Shown here: one piece after another, positions 21,700 to 31,689 of the stretch | Position numbering within the stretch: position 1 is the stretch's first letter | Layout of the letters: the number at the start of each line of letters is the position of its first letter | NCBI GenBank assembly: GCA_009602725.1 | Contig: WELB01000299.1 | Coordinates: forward strand, 36,953-100,952 | Length of the DNA: 64,000 bases | Direction of reading: 5' to 3' | DNA from: Spirogloea muscicola | Taxonomy: Eukaryota > Streptophyta > Zygnematophyceae > Spirogloeales > Spirogloeaceae | Translations under genes and position numbers: made by a program | The notes under the pieces: generated by a model | Told to the model about the DNA's origin: nothing | Database searches by the model: none | What the model saw: the letters and a program-made list of their open reading frames with translations, nothing else

Positions 21700-22165
21700 A
21701 GTGGGCTGGATGAGCTATTTCTATTGGGCCCCTTTGGACCTTGTCCATTCCTCTGTGGTCCCCCCGCTTCCCCACTCTACTGGACCTGGCTTTGCACTGC
21801 CTGCGCCTCTACTGGAAGAGCAACTTTACTGTGGGCTGGCTGGCCTCTCACAGCGAGAGCTTTGGGAAAGCGCTTTTCGGCCCCTTCAGACCTTGTCAAT
21901 TACTTTTGGTCTGGCTGTTCAGAGCCCCCGCCCACTTTGGACGCCCACTTTCGACGTCGATGCTGGCCTGTTTGCAGCGTGCTCAGGCTCATGCTTTGCA
22001 CCAGAAAGCTGGGCGAGCTCTGGTGGATGGCAGAAGGGCTTGGAATTTGCCATCTATTATTCAGGCATCGAGACCTTCATGTATTGACCCGTGGATCCGG
22101 AACTGGTCAATGTGCAGCGCGTGATGTACGTCATCGGATGTGCTTGCCTTCGTACATTGGCCCCT
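21700..22165 (+). mobile_element. LINE fragments with a family D C-terminus
   Basis: 21715-21940 holds plus-strand stem-loop pieces (GGGCCCCTTTGGACCTTGTC, then GGGCTGGCTGGCCTCTCACA). 21945-22165 encodes a family D C-terminus in shifting frames (LQRAQAHALHQKAGRALVDG, RDLHVLTRGS), then GATGTGCTTGCCTTCGTACA from the D 3' UTR. Confidence 0.6.
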
Positions 22166-22195
22166 TCGAACCTTTGTCAATTCTTGTCGGGCTGG

Positions 22196-23352
22196 CTTTT
22201 CAACAAGCACAGAAAAGAAACGAAGCAGCTACGAAGCACTCAGTAACCCCTGCTAAGCAGCCTCAGGTCAGAGAGACTGGGTTCCTGGAAGCGGGTCCCC
22301 TGGCCAGAGCCAGACGCAGCAGCGAGGGCTCTGCCTGCACGCAGGTGCAGCGCGCGGGCCATAGACCTCTGCAGCGAGACGGCCAAGCGCATGCGGTACA
22401 CCTGCGCTAGCGACCCTGCTGCATGGGAGTCCACCGGCTCCCCATGGAAGCGGCGGGCAATGGCGTGACGAGAGAGCTGGTTGAGCAGCTCGAGCCACCG
22501 AGCGCCCAGCGCCCCGTGCGTATCGATGGCGAGCGGGAAGAACTCGTCTTCCCGCGGGTGATCTGCGTATTTTAGCTCCTTGGCCCGAGCGGCGCAGGCT
22601 ACCGCATACCCAGCCTTGGTGGCACACTGGGTTGGATGTGAGCGGTCATAGGAGTCGGTGGTCACCACGTCCAGGAGAAGACGTGGCCCGCCTGCTGGTG
22701 GGGTGGCCACAAGGTCCACGCGACGAGCGTGGAGACCGTCGGCCCGTTGCTGGAGCGGCATGACGGCAGAGTTCTCGGCTGCCACCGAGAAGCCAGCCTC
22801 CACAAGGATGCCATGCATCGCATCCCGGAGATGGTCATGGGCCGCTGTCCGCTCTCCGCCGTGGGAACAGCGCAGAACATGAGCGGCCAGCTCCCCATGC
22901 TCGGCCCCTCGCTCGCCACATTCACACTGTTGCACACCCTGGAGACATGGCGGCGGCAGGCCCAGGAGCCGGTGGACGGCACTGCGGAATACCTCGTCCG
23001 GGAGTGTGAGGGCTTCATTGAGGGGGAGGGCCTGGAGCCACGCCGCGGCCCCCAGGGAGGAGGCCGAGTGGAATCGCGCGCGCCCGCGCAGGTCGGCCTC
23101 CGGGAGCTGGAGCAAGGCGGTGGTGAAGGCTGCCTTGTCCATTGCGGCTGCGAAGCGCGCTTGGACGCGCTGGTCGGCGGTGTGCGCGAGGTGCGCAAAG
23201 AAGACCGCCTGGCCCGCCAGGTCCGGGTGCACCGCGAGCAGCTCGTGGTGGGCGGAGCGTAGCGACGCCTGGAAAGGCAGCACACCCGAGTCTACCTCCA
23301 CCACCGCCTGCTCCAGCGCACGCTGGCCGTGGACCAAGAAACGCTGGGCCAC
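22196..23352 (-). mobile_element. LINE family A 3' half with open frame of 370 codons
   Basis: The best preserved coding stretch of the LINE set. On the minus strand it reads QRFLVHGQRALEQAVVEVD, then LHSASSLGAAAWLQALPL-like RT-tail matter, and a knuckle CECG...HVLRC. Then come GGERTAAHDHLRDAMHGIL, RRVDLVATPPAGGPRLLLDV, KYADHPREDEFFPLAIDTHG and SLSDLRLLSRGY. No stop interrupts it over 1.1 kb. The order (RT C-terminus, zinc knuckle, PD-(D/E)xK-like region) is what restriction-like-endonuclease LINEs such as R2 carry. The endonuclease call is inference. The 5' part with the RT catalytic core is missing, so the copy is 5'-truncated. It lies between the two MEX1 genes. Confidence 0.85.
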
Positions 23353-23446
23353 GGAGGCGGCTGTCTGCGCCGGCTGTCACAGCCCTGACCACCATTGGCA
23401 GAGCCGCTTCTTCTTCTTGTAATTGGCCATTCTGGCCTTAGTGTGT

Positions 23447-23800
23447 CAAATACACGAAAGCTTCCTTTGGGAGGGCCACTTTTCTCTCACATCCGCCGCC
23501 CCTCAAGAAGAAGATTTCGTGTATTTGAAACAAACGAAGGCCAAATGGCTGTCGGATGTGAGGCTCCTCACTCGTAACTACTAAGTGGTCCATCCTCCCC
23601 CGTTCTGCCATAGCCTCTTCAGGCCCCGCAGTCGCTGCTTAGCTCGTAGTTTGGCCCCTTCGAACATTGTCAATTCTTTTCGGGCTGGCTTCTCACAGCC
23701 CTTGCCCCCTTTGGGAGAGCCACTTCTCTCAAATGGCCAAGTACAAAGGCACGCACATCTTAAGACCTACATAACCTCAAGAAGGAGCTCCGTCGTCCAT
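23447..23800 (-). mobile_element. LINE family D 3' UTR split by a family B insertion
   Basis: Minus-strand D tail (AAGGCCAAATGGCCAAGTAC and AAGACCTACATAACC read on the plus strand). It is cut by the plus-strand B insertion at 23550-23729. At its end a 14-base inverted repeat occurs, TCAAATACACGAAA near 23447 and TTTCGTGTATTTGA near 23516. Confidence 0.75.
23550..23729 (+). mobile_element. LINE family B tail, TSD CAAATGGC
   Basis: A 180-base insertion flanked by CAAATGGC at 23542-23549 and 23730-23737. It encodes only SDVRLLTRNY and stop, then the B 3' UTR and stem-loop, ending CCACTTCTCT. It is in the opposite orientation to the D copy it interrupts. Confidence 0.9.
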
Positions 23801-23854
23801 CAGGACCGCTCGCTGCCGGGCTTCTTTCAGGGCTAGCCACCACCTTTCTTAAAG

Positions 23855-23955
23855 GCCCCTCCGTCATTTGGCCCCTTCGAACCTTTGTCAATTCTATTTT
23901 CGGGCTGGCTTTTCACAGCCCTTGCCCCCATTGGGAGTGCCACTTCTTCTGCCAC
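23855..23955 (+). mobile_element. LINE family B stem-loop tail
   Basis: TTGGCCCCTTCGAACCTTTG, the stem-loop GGGCTGGCTTTTCACAGCCC and the end CCACTTCTTCT. Only the last 100 bases of a B element remain. They lie about 260 bases before the second MEX1 start. Confidence 0.75.
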
Positions 23956-24130
23956 CGTCAGCGAGGCAGGGTATGTGCCGGAGCCGTGTTGCCCGTGGGG
24001 GCCCCGGGGCACGTGGCAGCGCGAGGCTGGCACCTCCGCCAGGGACCACGGGCCCTGAGGCTCCTGTCAAGCTGCAGGGCCGTTCCCCACTAGCCGACAA
24101 GAGCAGCCGCCCGCCGCTGCGCGCCTGCCT

Positions 24131-24134
24131 CCGC

Positions 24135-24180
<46 letters not shown>
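24131..24180 (+). repeat. CCG trinucleotide run
   Basis: About fifteen GCC/CCG units with a few CCA variants, placed in the probable 5' UTR of the second MEX1 gene. Confidence 0.85.
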
Positions 24181-24216
24181 ACGCCGCGACCCGAGCGCCA
24201 GCAGGAGCCCGCTGCC

Positions 24217-27048
24217 ATGGCCTCTTCTGCCGCTGCTGCCGCTCTTCGCCACCGCGCAGCTGCTGCAGCTCTCCGTCCCTGCTCCTCGAGTCTCGCAGGG
24301 ATGCCTCCCTGCCGTCCCGCCGACAAGGTCCGTGTGCGGCCGTGCCCTGAGTTACCGATGAGCCGCCCTCGGCGCTGAGATCAGCGGCCGCCGCCGCTGT
24401 GACATGGTGCTTGCAGGCATGCTGCTGGCGGCTTGCGCACCTGCTCGCACATTTGCCTCGGCCGTGTCATGCGCCAATGTTGCACGGTCCTGCTCCTTTA
24501 TGCTCGTGTTGCTCAATGTCGGACACTCCGAGTGGAAGCTCAGTGTAGGTGGCTGGGGCTAATGATTGGCCTCCAGTGCATGGACAGGTGTATATGGCAA
24601 GAGCTGCTGCATCGAGGACGCAGCGAGGAATAGTCCATTTGCATGCTGCCACCGGCCAGAGGCGGCACAGCGCGAAGACTCGCGCGGCGGCTGCCGATGA
24701 CGTGCAGGTTCTGATCAAGGAGGCAGCCACTGAAGCAGTCTCCACCGTCGAGAACACTGCCACTATGGTGGAGGAGTCCGTCGCAGATGCCCTGGCGCCA
24801 ACCTACAGCAGCTGGGATGACCTGACCCAGAAAATGGTGGCTTCGTCGACCTTTGGCTTCCTTCTTATGTTGCTGCCACAGATCGTGAAGAACGCCCAGA
24901 GCCTGATGGCTTCCACTCCAGAAGCTCTGGCTATCTTGCCATGGGTGGGTTACTCAACTGGTCTGTACTCCCCATTCCTGAGTATCTCTTCCAGTCTGAT
25001 AGGTACACTGACTGCTTCAGTACGTAGTGATAAAGAACGGTCTTACTCAGTGTTAGCCGTGCATGAAAGAGACCGACACCTACTGTCGAACTGGCCAATG
25101 TCGTTAGACATGGAGCACCGCCTCGCGCTACTCTTACATTCGTACTAGTCTGCAACTCCTCCCTTTCTATTCAATAAACAGTGCCCCTGCCATTAGTGTC
25201 CTGATCATGACCGTAATGGATTGACTCTAAGCTTGTACGCTTGTCCACCTGGTCCACCTGCTTACATGCACAGGGCTTGGGGGCAATCTTCTTCTGCTAT
25301 CCTACTTCCTGACCAAGGGAGAGCTCTCAGCAACCACAGTCCAGGGGATAGGGGCACTCTCTACCTACGTGCTCGTGGCACAGATCTTCCTTGCTGGATA
25401 CATGCCACCACTTGCCTTTACAGGGTGAATCTCTCCCTTGCACACTTTTGCACCGGCGCAGCTATCAAAACAATGGGGTGACTTGATGTTACAGTGAAAG
25501 TCTGTGTGTGTGATAAGTGTGGTGTTGTGCATGAGGCACATGCTGACGCATCCATGTGGTACTTTCACCTGTTTGCCTTCTCTGAGCAGCGTGACTGCAG
25601 CTTTGGTAGTCGCGCTTCTTGTAAATAGCCTCTTTTATGCTAAAGTACTCCCTGACCCAGTGTGGAGTGTCTGGCGTGATGTAAGTGGCATTGCCGGCCT
25701 CACAATCCTTCCTCAGGTAAAACATCCTCATCTGCAGGATTTTGGGGCCCCCTGCGGAGCTCTAAGAATGCTCAAAGGTGCATGGTAGCTATCACTGTTC
25801 CTGACATGGTGAGGATGTTGCATGGTGGGCTCTACATAACTTTCTCAAATTCTCATTGTCAACTTGCTGCCACCTGTCTTGCAGGTTGTTTGGTCCACCA
25901 TCTCCTCATATCCAACTCCACTTCCTGCTGTCATTGCTGGATCAGTTGGTCTTTCGTTTGTCGTTCTCAGGCGTGGTGGTGAGTGCAGTTCTCTTGCAGC
26001 ATTGACATTCTGACACTTTGCAGCTGATATGACAAGGCAGCTTAGTGTTATGGGCAGATTGAGACTTGAGTTGGAAGACTGTAGTACTTGTATGACAAGG
26101 TCTTACAGTCACGATATTGTTTACGTCATTTCTGCACCACTGTGAGTCTGGAGAATGTCCTCGCTCAACAATTCATGTTGTCTTGCAGGGAAACTATCTC
26201 AGCAGCTGCTGGCAATCTGGGATGGCACAAGTGCTTGGGTGGCTACCCTCTTGTTCATGTTCATGCCTATTCCGCAACTCATCTCATGCTTCACTTCTCC
26301 AGCCAAGTAAGAAAGCAAATGGGCCAGCTCGAAAATAGGCAGGGAGATGCACGTGCTTTAGATCTGGGACTCCGCTGTTACATTGAGGGCTAGCATCCGC
26401 CTGTTAGAGCATTTCCTTTCAAAAGGTTTTGTGTGCAACCAGAGTTGTGGTTGACAAAGTCCAGAACTTTCATGATCAGAGGTGTGCTTTGCTGTGCAGC
26501 TTGGCTGGCATCTCAATACTCACGCCGGTGCTTGGCATGGTATCCAATGGCCTGCTCATTCCGCGTGCTTTATTCACCCGAGATGTCATGTGGTGAGAAT
26601 TTCACCAGCATAAATTGCACTCTACACCACCTTGTGGTCAAGATTAGCAAGCATTGTAAAATATGCCTTAGTATCCCTCGCCTTTATAAGGGTTCTGGAC
26701 AGCAGCATATAGTACTGCTACACCATATGCTTGTCTGAAGTTCTTGACAAAGCGAAGGACCTGCAAGACCCAGCTTTCTCCAACCCGCCACCAACTGTAA
26801 GATTGACCACCCCTCTTTGTGGTGACTCTGAACCTGCCAGGTTCACTGGCTCAACCTGGGGTGCTCTCATGATGGGTTGGGGCATACTCTTGAGCATGTA
26901 CGTTGGTGAAGTCATTGGACAGGAGGTTTTCTTCCCCATATCGGCGGCTCTCCTTGCCTTCCTCACCTCGGTGTTGGTACGGGACTCAAAGGCAAACTCA
27001 TTATCACACCCAATGCAGCCACTACAGCAATTGTTCAGCAAAGATTGA
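24217..27048 (+). CDS. MEX1: Maltose exporter MEX1-like, second tandem copy
   Basis: Eight exons, 24217-24327, 24588-24960, 25274-25424, 25590-25716, 25885-25978, 26189-26306, 26500-26592 and 26841-27048, give 424 residues. Exons 3 to 7 have exactly the same lengths as in the first copy (151, 127, 94, 118 and 93 bases), and the phases agree. Family blocks include STFGFLLMLLPQIVKNAQSL, LAILPWVGYSTG, LVAQIFLAGYMPP, VWRDVSGIAGLTILPQ, SAWVATLLFMFMPIPQL and NGLLIPRALFTRDVMWFTGS. The role should be maltose export from the plastid; the two copies may differ in timing or substrate. The start MASSAAAAALRHR has a transit-peptide composition and joins exon 2 in phase; an internal Met at 24594 is an alternative. 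Introns have diverged completely between copies while exon structure has not, so the duplication is not recent. Confidence 0.9.
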
Positions 27049-28139
27049 CTTTGCCCTACTTTGACGTTACACCTGGTCAGACCAGTAGTGCAAGGCATGA
27101 AGGAAGCGCTTCTGCTCCTCACAATCCTTCTCTACCACGTCACAAACCTGGATCCACAATTGCCTTCTGTGGGACTACATATTCATGACATGTATACATG
27201 ATGAAACCTCACACCCCTTTATACAAACCCTACCCTTTGACTGCTACTGCTTTAGCAAGACCTTATGCTACAGCAGCAGTGTTGCTAGCTTAAGATCTAG
27301 GCAATGATGATTTATAGCACAATTTCACAAAGTGGTATTGTGTATGTTGACGGCTTGTGCAACATCAAGGTCCTGCTTTTTCTTGGTCTGTGTCTTCGGA
27401 CAAGTCTTGCAAGGACTCCAGCGCCTCATTGACGCTCTAGTCAACCCTTGGCCCTGGCCAGCTTGTTTATAAACCGCTTCTCGTGAATATTTAGCTACTA
27501 CAGTTACACCAAATTCTGAGCCAGTTTGCATTCATAGTCTATGTGTATGGCTGTCGATCTTCGTCCTGCACTTACATTTTGCATACACAGTATAGTTAGC
27601 CGTGTGGGGAGCTTGGACCATAGCTTGGGCCAGCTTACACAGCCAAAGCGAGGTTTGCATTCTTCACTCGTGTGCAGCTCAATCTGGAACATGCTAATTG
27701 TGCATCCAAGCAGTACAAATGAGGACCCAGTAGTGACCATTGCCTACAATGAGCTCTCCACTCTGGTCTGTATCAAAAATGGCAAAGCTGCTATTTGTGA
27801 GTTGATTGCTGCAACTCCTGCAAAATGGGTGCACTATGTCCAGATCTGGCACCGCCACCACTAGGCAACTTGCCAGCTGCAGGGCCTCTGACAACCCCTG
27901 CAAATGACTCTGCTGCTTACACTCAATTCCTACGCCAGCGGTAAGAAGAGTGCCCTTTTTGCCCAGCCTGCAGCTCCGCCTATCATAAATGCACGCAGAA
28001 ATGCCTACTGTATGCACTCGGCTCTCAGAGCCCCAATGATATCAGCAGCCGCTTCTCTTCCTGAGGTGGCTGAAAAAGGCCAGCCCGAAAGATTGATAAC
28101 TGTTTGCGAGGAAGCCCCAGCAAGAGGTGGCGACAAACT
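27049..28139. other. Intergenic stretch, no clear gene
   Basis: Nothing is firmly recognised. On the minus strand near 27737-27816, FAIFDTDQSGEL resembles an EF-hand loop but has no partner motifs. On the plus strand 27828-27942 reads as a Pro/Ala-rich open stretch ending at a GTAAGA. Near 28040-28110 there is a minus-strand stem-loop unit (AAAAAGGCCAGCCCGAAAGA). Confidence 0.35.
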
Positions 28140-28460
28140 TCAGCAGGAGAATTTACGTGTATTTGAAACAAACGAAGGCCAAATGGCCAAGTACAAAGGC
28201 AAGCACATTCGAAGACGTACATCACCTACAGCAGTTTGACCTGCTCAGTAACCACGGATCAATACATAAAGGTCGCTAGTCGATGCCTGAATACTAGATG
28301 GCAGATACGAAGCCCTTCTGCCACCAACTAGAGCTCGCCCAGCTTTCTGGTGCAAAGCATTAGCCTGAGCAAGCTGCAAACAGGCCGAAACTCGTCGTCG
28401 CAAGAACGACAGATATGCAGCTGGCAAGCCCATCTCAGCCGGAAACACATCTGCACGTCG
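28140..28460 (-). mobile_element. LINE family D 3' end
   Basis: The minus strand encodes FPAEMGLPAAYLSFLRRRVS, HQKAGRALVGGRRASYLPSS and ends DLYVLIRGY. The uninterrupted D 3' UTR follows (ATTTGGCCTTCGTTTGTTTC). This copy shows the empty site for the B insertion at 13416. Confidence 0.75.
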
Positions 28461-28501
28461 TGCGTAGAAAGTGGCTACCGAAGTGGCTTTCTAGCATTTC
28501 A

Positions 28502-28549
28502 AGCCCTCGCCCCGTTCGGATGAGCTTATTCCGGAAGGGGGCGAGGGCT
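28502..28549. repeat. Long near-perfect hairpin
   Basis: The arms AGCCCTCGCCCCGTTCGGA and TCCGGAAGGGGGCGAGGGCT pair over about 19 bases with a 9-base loop and one bulge. It resembles an enlarged LINE-tail stem-loop and lies between LINE fragments. Confidence 0.75.
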
Positions 28550-28639
28550 GTTCAGCAGCAGTGGTCGACCCTTGCTGGGCCACTGAAGACCTGTGTTGTT
28601 CGTTTTATTGCAATATCTTTGCACCAGCTTTTGCCTGTA

Positions 28640-28706
28640 TAGTGTATTGGCTGGACTTGGCCACCCCCTTTCGTTTCATGCGCACCGCGCGCTTCATCTC
28701 TCTCGA
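28640..28706 (+). mobile_element. LINE family G terminal tail
   Basis: TGTATTGGCTGGACTTGGCC, then CGTTTCATGCGCACCGCGCG, the shared terminal motif of families E and G. It is followed at once by the TIR element. Confidence 0.65.
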
Positions 28707-28725
28707 CAATTCAAGTCATGGCTAA

Positions 28726-29298
28726 GGGCCAAATTGCACCTGGTCGGTCGGTCGCGCCGAGGGGTACGTGTCGCGCGTTGAATGGAAGGACAGGCTACAC
28801 AACCTTGCGCGCCCGGTCGTTGTCACCCTCCACGGAGGCGCCACATCGGACAAAGACTAGGACCCGTTGTTGCCCCGTAGAGGTGGGAAAGGCACCGTTT
28901 GCACATTTGGCGCTGACTAGGACGCTTTAAGCCCCCTTAAAGAGAAAAGCGCGCCCATAGAAAAGAGGGGCTGGCCAAGCCAGCCCAAAAAAGAATGGAC
29001 AATGTCCAAAGCCAAAGCAAGAGGAGCCGGAGAAAGGACTACACTACAACATACTGCAGAACACAGAAACGATGCAGAGGAAAGCTCAGTACCCACGAGT
29101 GAGCAACATCTTAAAGCAAGAAACGGAGCCGTTTGCCATGAGGGTGGTCAAAATTTCGGCCCTACTCCCGGGTTTTCGACCACGCCCACCTCCCCCGTTC
29201 CGCTCGTGCAGGCGGCCTCAGCCTCCGTGGCGGCGGCCGACCTCTTGACCCGGTGGGCACAAACGATCGTGACTGACCGTCCAGGTGTAATTTGGCCC
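28726..29298. mobile_element. Non-autonomous TIR transposon, PIF/Harbinger-like
   Basis: The ends are inverted repeats. The left starts GGGCCAAATTGCACCTGGTC; the right, read inward on the other strand, starts GGGCCAAATTACACCTGGAC. About 27 of the first 31 bases match. Both sides carry TAA (28723-28725 and 29299-29301), a 3-base duplication as PIF/Harbinger elements make. No transposase frame is present. Without the nested LINE (28943-29109 plus one duplication) it is about 400 bases long, which is MITE-like. Family assignment rests on duplication length alone. Confidence 0.8.
28943..29109 (-). mobile_element. LINE family C tail nested in the TIR element
   Basis: A 167-base minus-strand C tail (GCGCGCCCATAGAAAAGAGG, stem-loop GGCTGGCCAAGCCAGCCC) flanked by CTTAAAG at 28936-28942 and 29110-29116. 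It inserted after the TIR element. Confidence 0.85.
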
Positions 29299-29364
29299 TA
29301 AAGTGGAGCGCGTCAACTGCGCCAGATCGTACCCCCCCAAGTGCACGATGACGCCACCTCGACC

Positions 29365-30745
29365 TGATTCAGCCGGGTCGCTAGCGCAGGTGTACCGCAT
29401 GCGCTTCGCCGTTTCGCTGCAGAGGTCTATGGCCCGCGCGCTGCACCTGCGTGCCGGCAGAGCCCTCGCCACCTAAACGCCCTTGCCAAACCGTAACCCT
29501 AAACAATACACCCCAAGCTCAAAGGAAGAAGGGCTCGCCCACGGAGGATAAGGGCTGGGCGGGGAAAAGCCAGCCCAAAAAAGAATGAACAAAGGACGAG
29601 AAGGGGCCAGGCCTGAGCCGTGGAGGGGAGCGACGTTCTGCCCAATGACGCGGACGCCAAGAAGAAGGGCTCGACCATTGAGGATAGGGGCTGGAACAAG
29701 CCAGCCCAAGAAAGAATGAACAAAGGACGAGAAGGGGCCAGGGGAAGCACTAAGAAAAACAAAGCACAAAAAAGAAACAAAGCAGCTACGAAGCACTCAG
29801 TAACCGCCGCTAAGCAGCCGCAGGTCAGAGAGAATCTTGGCTCCTGGAAGCGGGCCCCTGGCCAGAGCCAGAGGCAGCAGCGAAGAAAGGGCTCGCCCAT
29901 TGAGGATAGGGGCTGGAAAAGCCAGCCCAAAAAAGAAGGAACAAAGTACGAGAAGTGGGTCAGGGGACCCACTTCCAGGAGCCTAGCTTCTCTGACCTGA
30001 GGCTACTTAGCAGGGGTTACTGAGTAATACGTAGCTGCTTTGTTTCTTGTTGTGCTTGTTTTTCTTAACGATTCCCCTGGCCCCCTTCTCGTACTTTGTT
30101 CCTTCTTTTTTGGGCTGGCTTTCCAGCCCCTATCTCAATGTGGAGCCCTTTCTTTGCTGCTGCCTCTGCGGCTGCAGGAAAGTCCACTGGCTCCCCGTGG
30201 AAGCAGCGGACGATGGCGTGGCGGGCGAGCTGGTTGAGCAGCTCGAGCCACCGAGTGCCCAACGCCCCATGCATGTCGATAGCCAGCGAAAAGAACTCGT
30301 CTTCCCGCGGATGATCAGCATATTTGAGCTCCTTTGCTCGAGCGGCGCAGGCGACCGCATAGCCAGCCTTGATGGCACATTGGGCTGGGTGTGAGCGGTC
30401 GTATGCGTCTGTGGTAACCACGTCCAGGATAAGACGTGGCCCGCCGGCTTGTGGGGTGGCCACAAGGTCTACGCGACGTGCGTGGAGGACCGTCGGCCCT
30501 TTGCTGGAGCGGCATGACGGCGGAGTTCTCCGCTGCCACCGAGAAGCCAGCCTCCACCAGGATGCCATGCATCGCATCCCGGAGGCGGGCCAGGGGCCCG
30601 CTTCCAGGAGCCAAGATTCTCTGACCTGCCTGCTTAGCGGCGATTACACCTGTTATGTAACTGATGGTCTGTTGCGCCTGATGGTGTCTTACGAGGTGCT
30701 GGTCTCGTTAGAGAGCATTGGGAAGGGGTAAGGTTGCCGGGAAGA
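29365..30745. mobile_element. Family A LINE fragments in both orientations
   Basis: 29365-29475 (+) encodes QVYRMRFAVSLQRSMARALH. 29510-29985 (-) holds three stem-loop tails and the A terminal codons. 29990-30165 (+) is an A tail. 30165-30600 (-) encodes RRVDLVATPQAGGPRLILDV and KYADHPREDEFFSLAIDMHG. 30600-30650 (+) is a short A end. The pieces abut without unique DNA. Confidence 0.65.
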
Positions 30746-30749
30746 GAAC

Positions 30750-31190
30750 GGAAGTGCGCGCCCATAGAGAAGAGGGGCTGGCAAAGCCAGCCCAAAGAAG
30801 AATGGACAATGTCCAAAGCCAAAGAAAGAGGAGCCGGAGAAAGGACTACTACAAAACACTGCAGAACACAGAAACGATGCAGAGGGAAGCTCAGTACCCA
30901 CGAGTGAGCAACATCAGGTCTGAGTAGCTCGCTGCAGGGAAATAGGCACTCCGCCGAGACCCAGAGGCGGCGGCCATCGCACGGCCTGCGCGCTTGTGGA
31001 CGGCGTGGGCAAGGGAGCTTTGAAGCGATACGGCCAGGCGCATGCGGAAGACTTGTGCGAGCGAACCGGCGGCGTTGAAGCCGGGCATCGCCCCTGGCAG
31101 ACCCGGCCGCCGGTCAATGGCCTGGCGGGCAAGCCGCTCAATGAGATCCAGCCAGCTGCTGCCGAAGAGAAGGGCTCGCCCATTGAGGAT
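30750..31190 (-). mobile_element. LINE family C 3' end
   Basis: On the minus strand: AGSLAQVFRMRLAVSLQSSL, then SYSDLMLLTRGY near 30925. The C 3' UTR runs to the stem-loop at 30775-30800 (GGCTGGCAAAGCCAGCCC). Clear-cut C family tail. Confidence 0.75.
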
Positions 31191-31620
31191 AGGGGCTGGA
31201 AAAGTTACTGAGTGCTCCGTAGCTGCTTAATTTCTTTTTGTGCTTTGTTTTTCTGAGTGCTTCCGTTGGCCCCTTCTCGTCCTTTGTTCATTCTTTTTTA
31301 GGCTGGCTTTCTCCAGCCCCTATCCTCAATGGGCGAGCCCTTCGTCTTGGCGTCCGCGTCATTTTTTTCCTTTTTTCTTTTTCTCGCTGCAGAGGTCTAT
31401 GGCCCGCGCGCTGCACCTGCGTGCAGGCAGAGAAAGCGCGTCCACATTAACTGGTGGCTGTGAGTGGCCAGCCCAAAGGAATGGACCCAGTAGAGGGCGA
31501 TGGCTTTGAGACGCCCAGCCCAGAGGAAAGAGAATGACCAAAGTCGAAGGGCCAAAGCTCTGCAGCACACGGCACACTCGATAACAGCAGGGCCTGAGAG
31601 CCTCCGCGGCGTTGGAACCT
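31190..31620. repeat. Family A tail and stem-loop units
   Basis: 31200-31345 (+) is a family A 3' UTR with stem-loop. 31380-31440 (+) is a short piece of A coding sequence (QRSMARALHLRAG). 31450-31560 (-) holds two stem-loop units (GGTGGCTGTGAGTGGCCAGC). Confidence 0.6.
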
Positions 31621-31689
31621 GCCCAAGGAGCTATCTGTAAGAGAGAGCTATTTCATCTTCTCATTCAAAGAGCTTGTCTGGCCCAGGCG

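Noticed and set aside
22240-23352. LTR retrotransposon or virus-like element
   Set aside because: No LTRs, gag, protease or integrase signs; the RT tail, knuckle, 5' truncations and variable target duplications fit LINEs.
27694-28017. Penta-EF-hand gene
   Set aside because: Only one loop-like motif is visible, with a poor last position and no neighbouring EF-hands on either strand.
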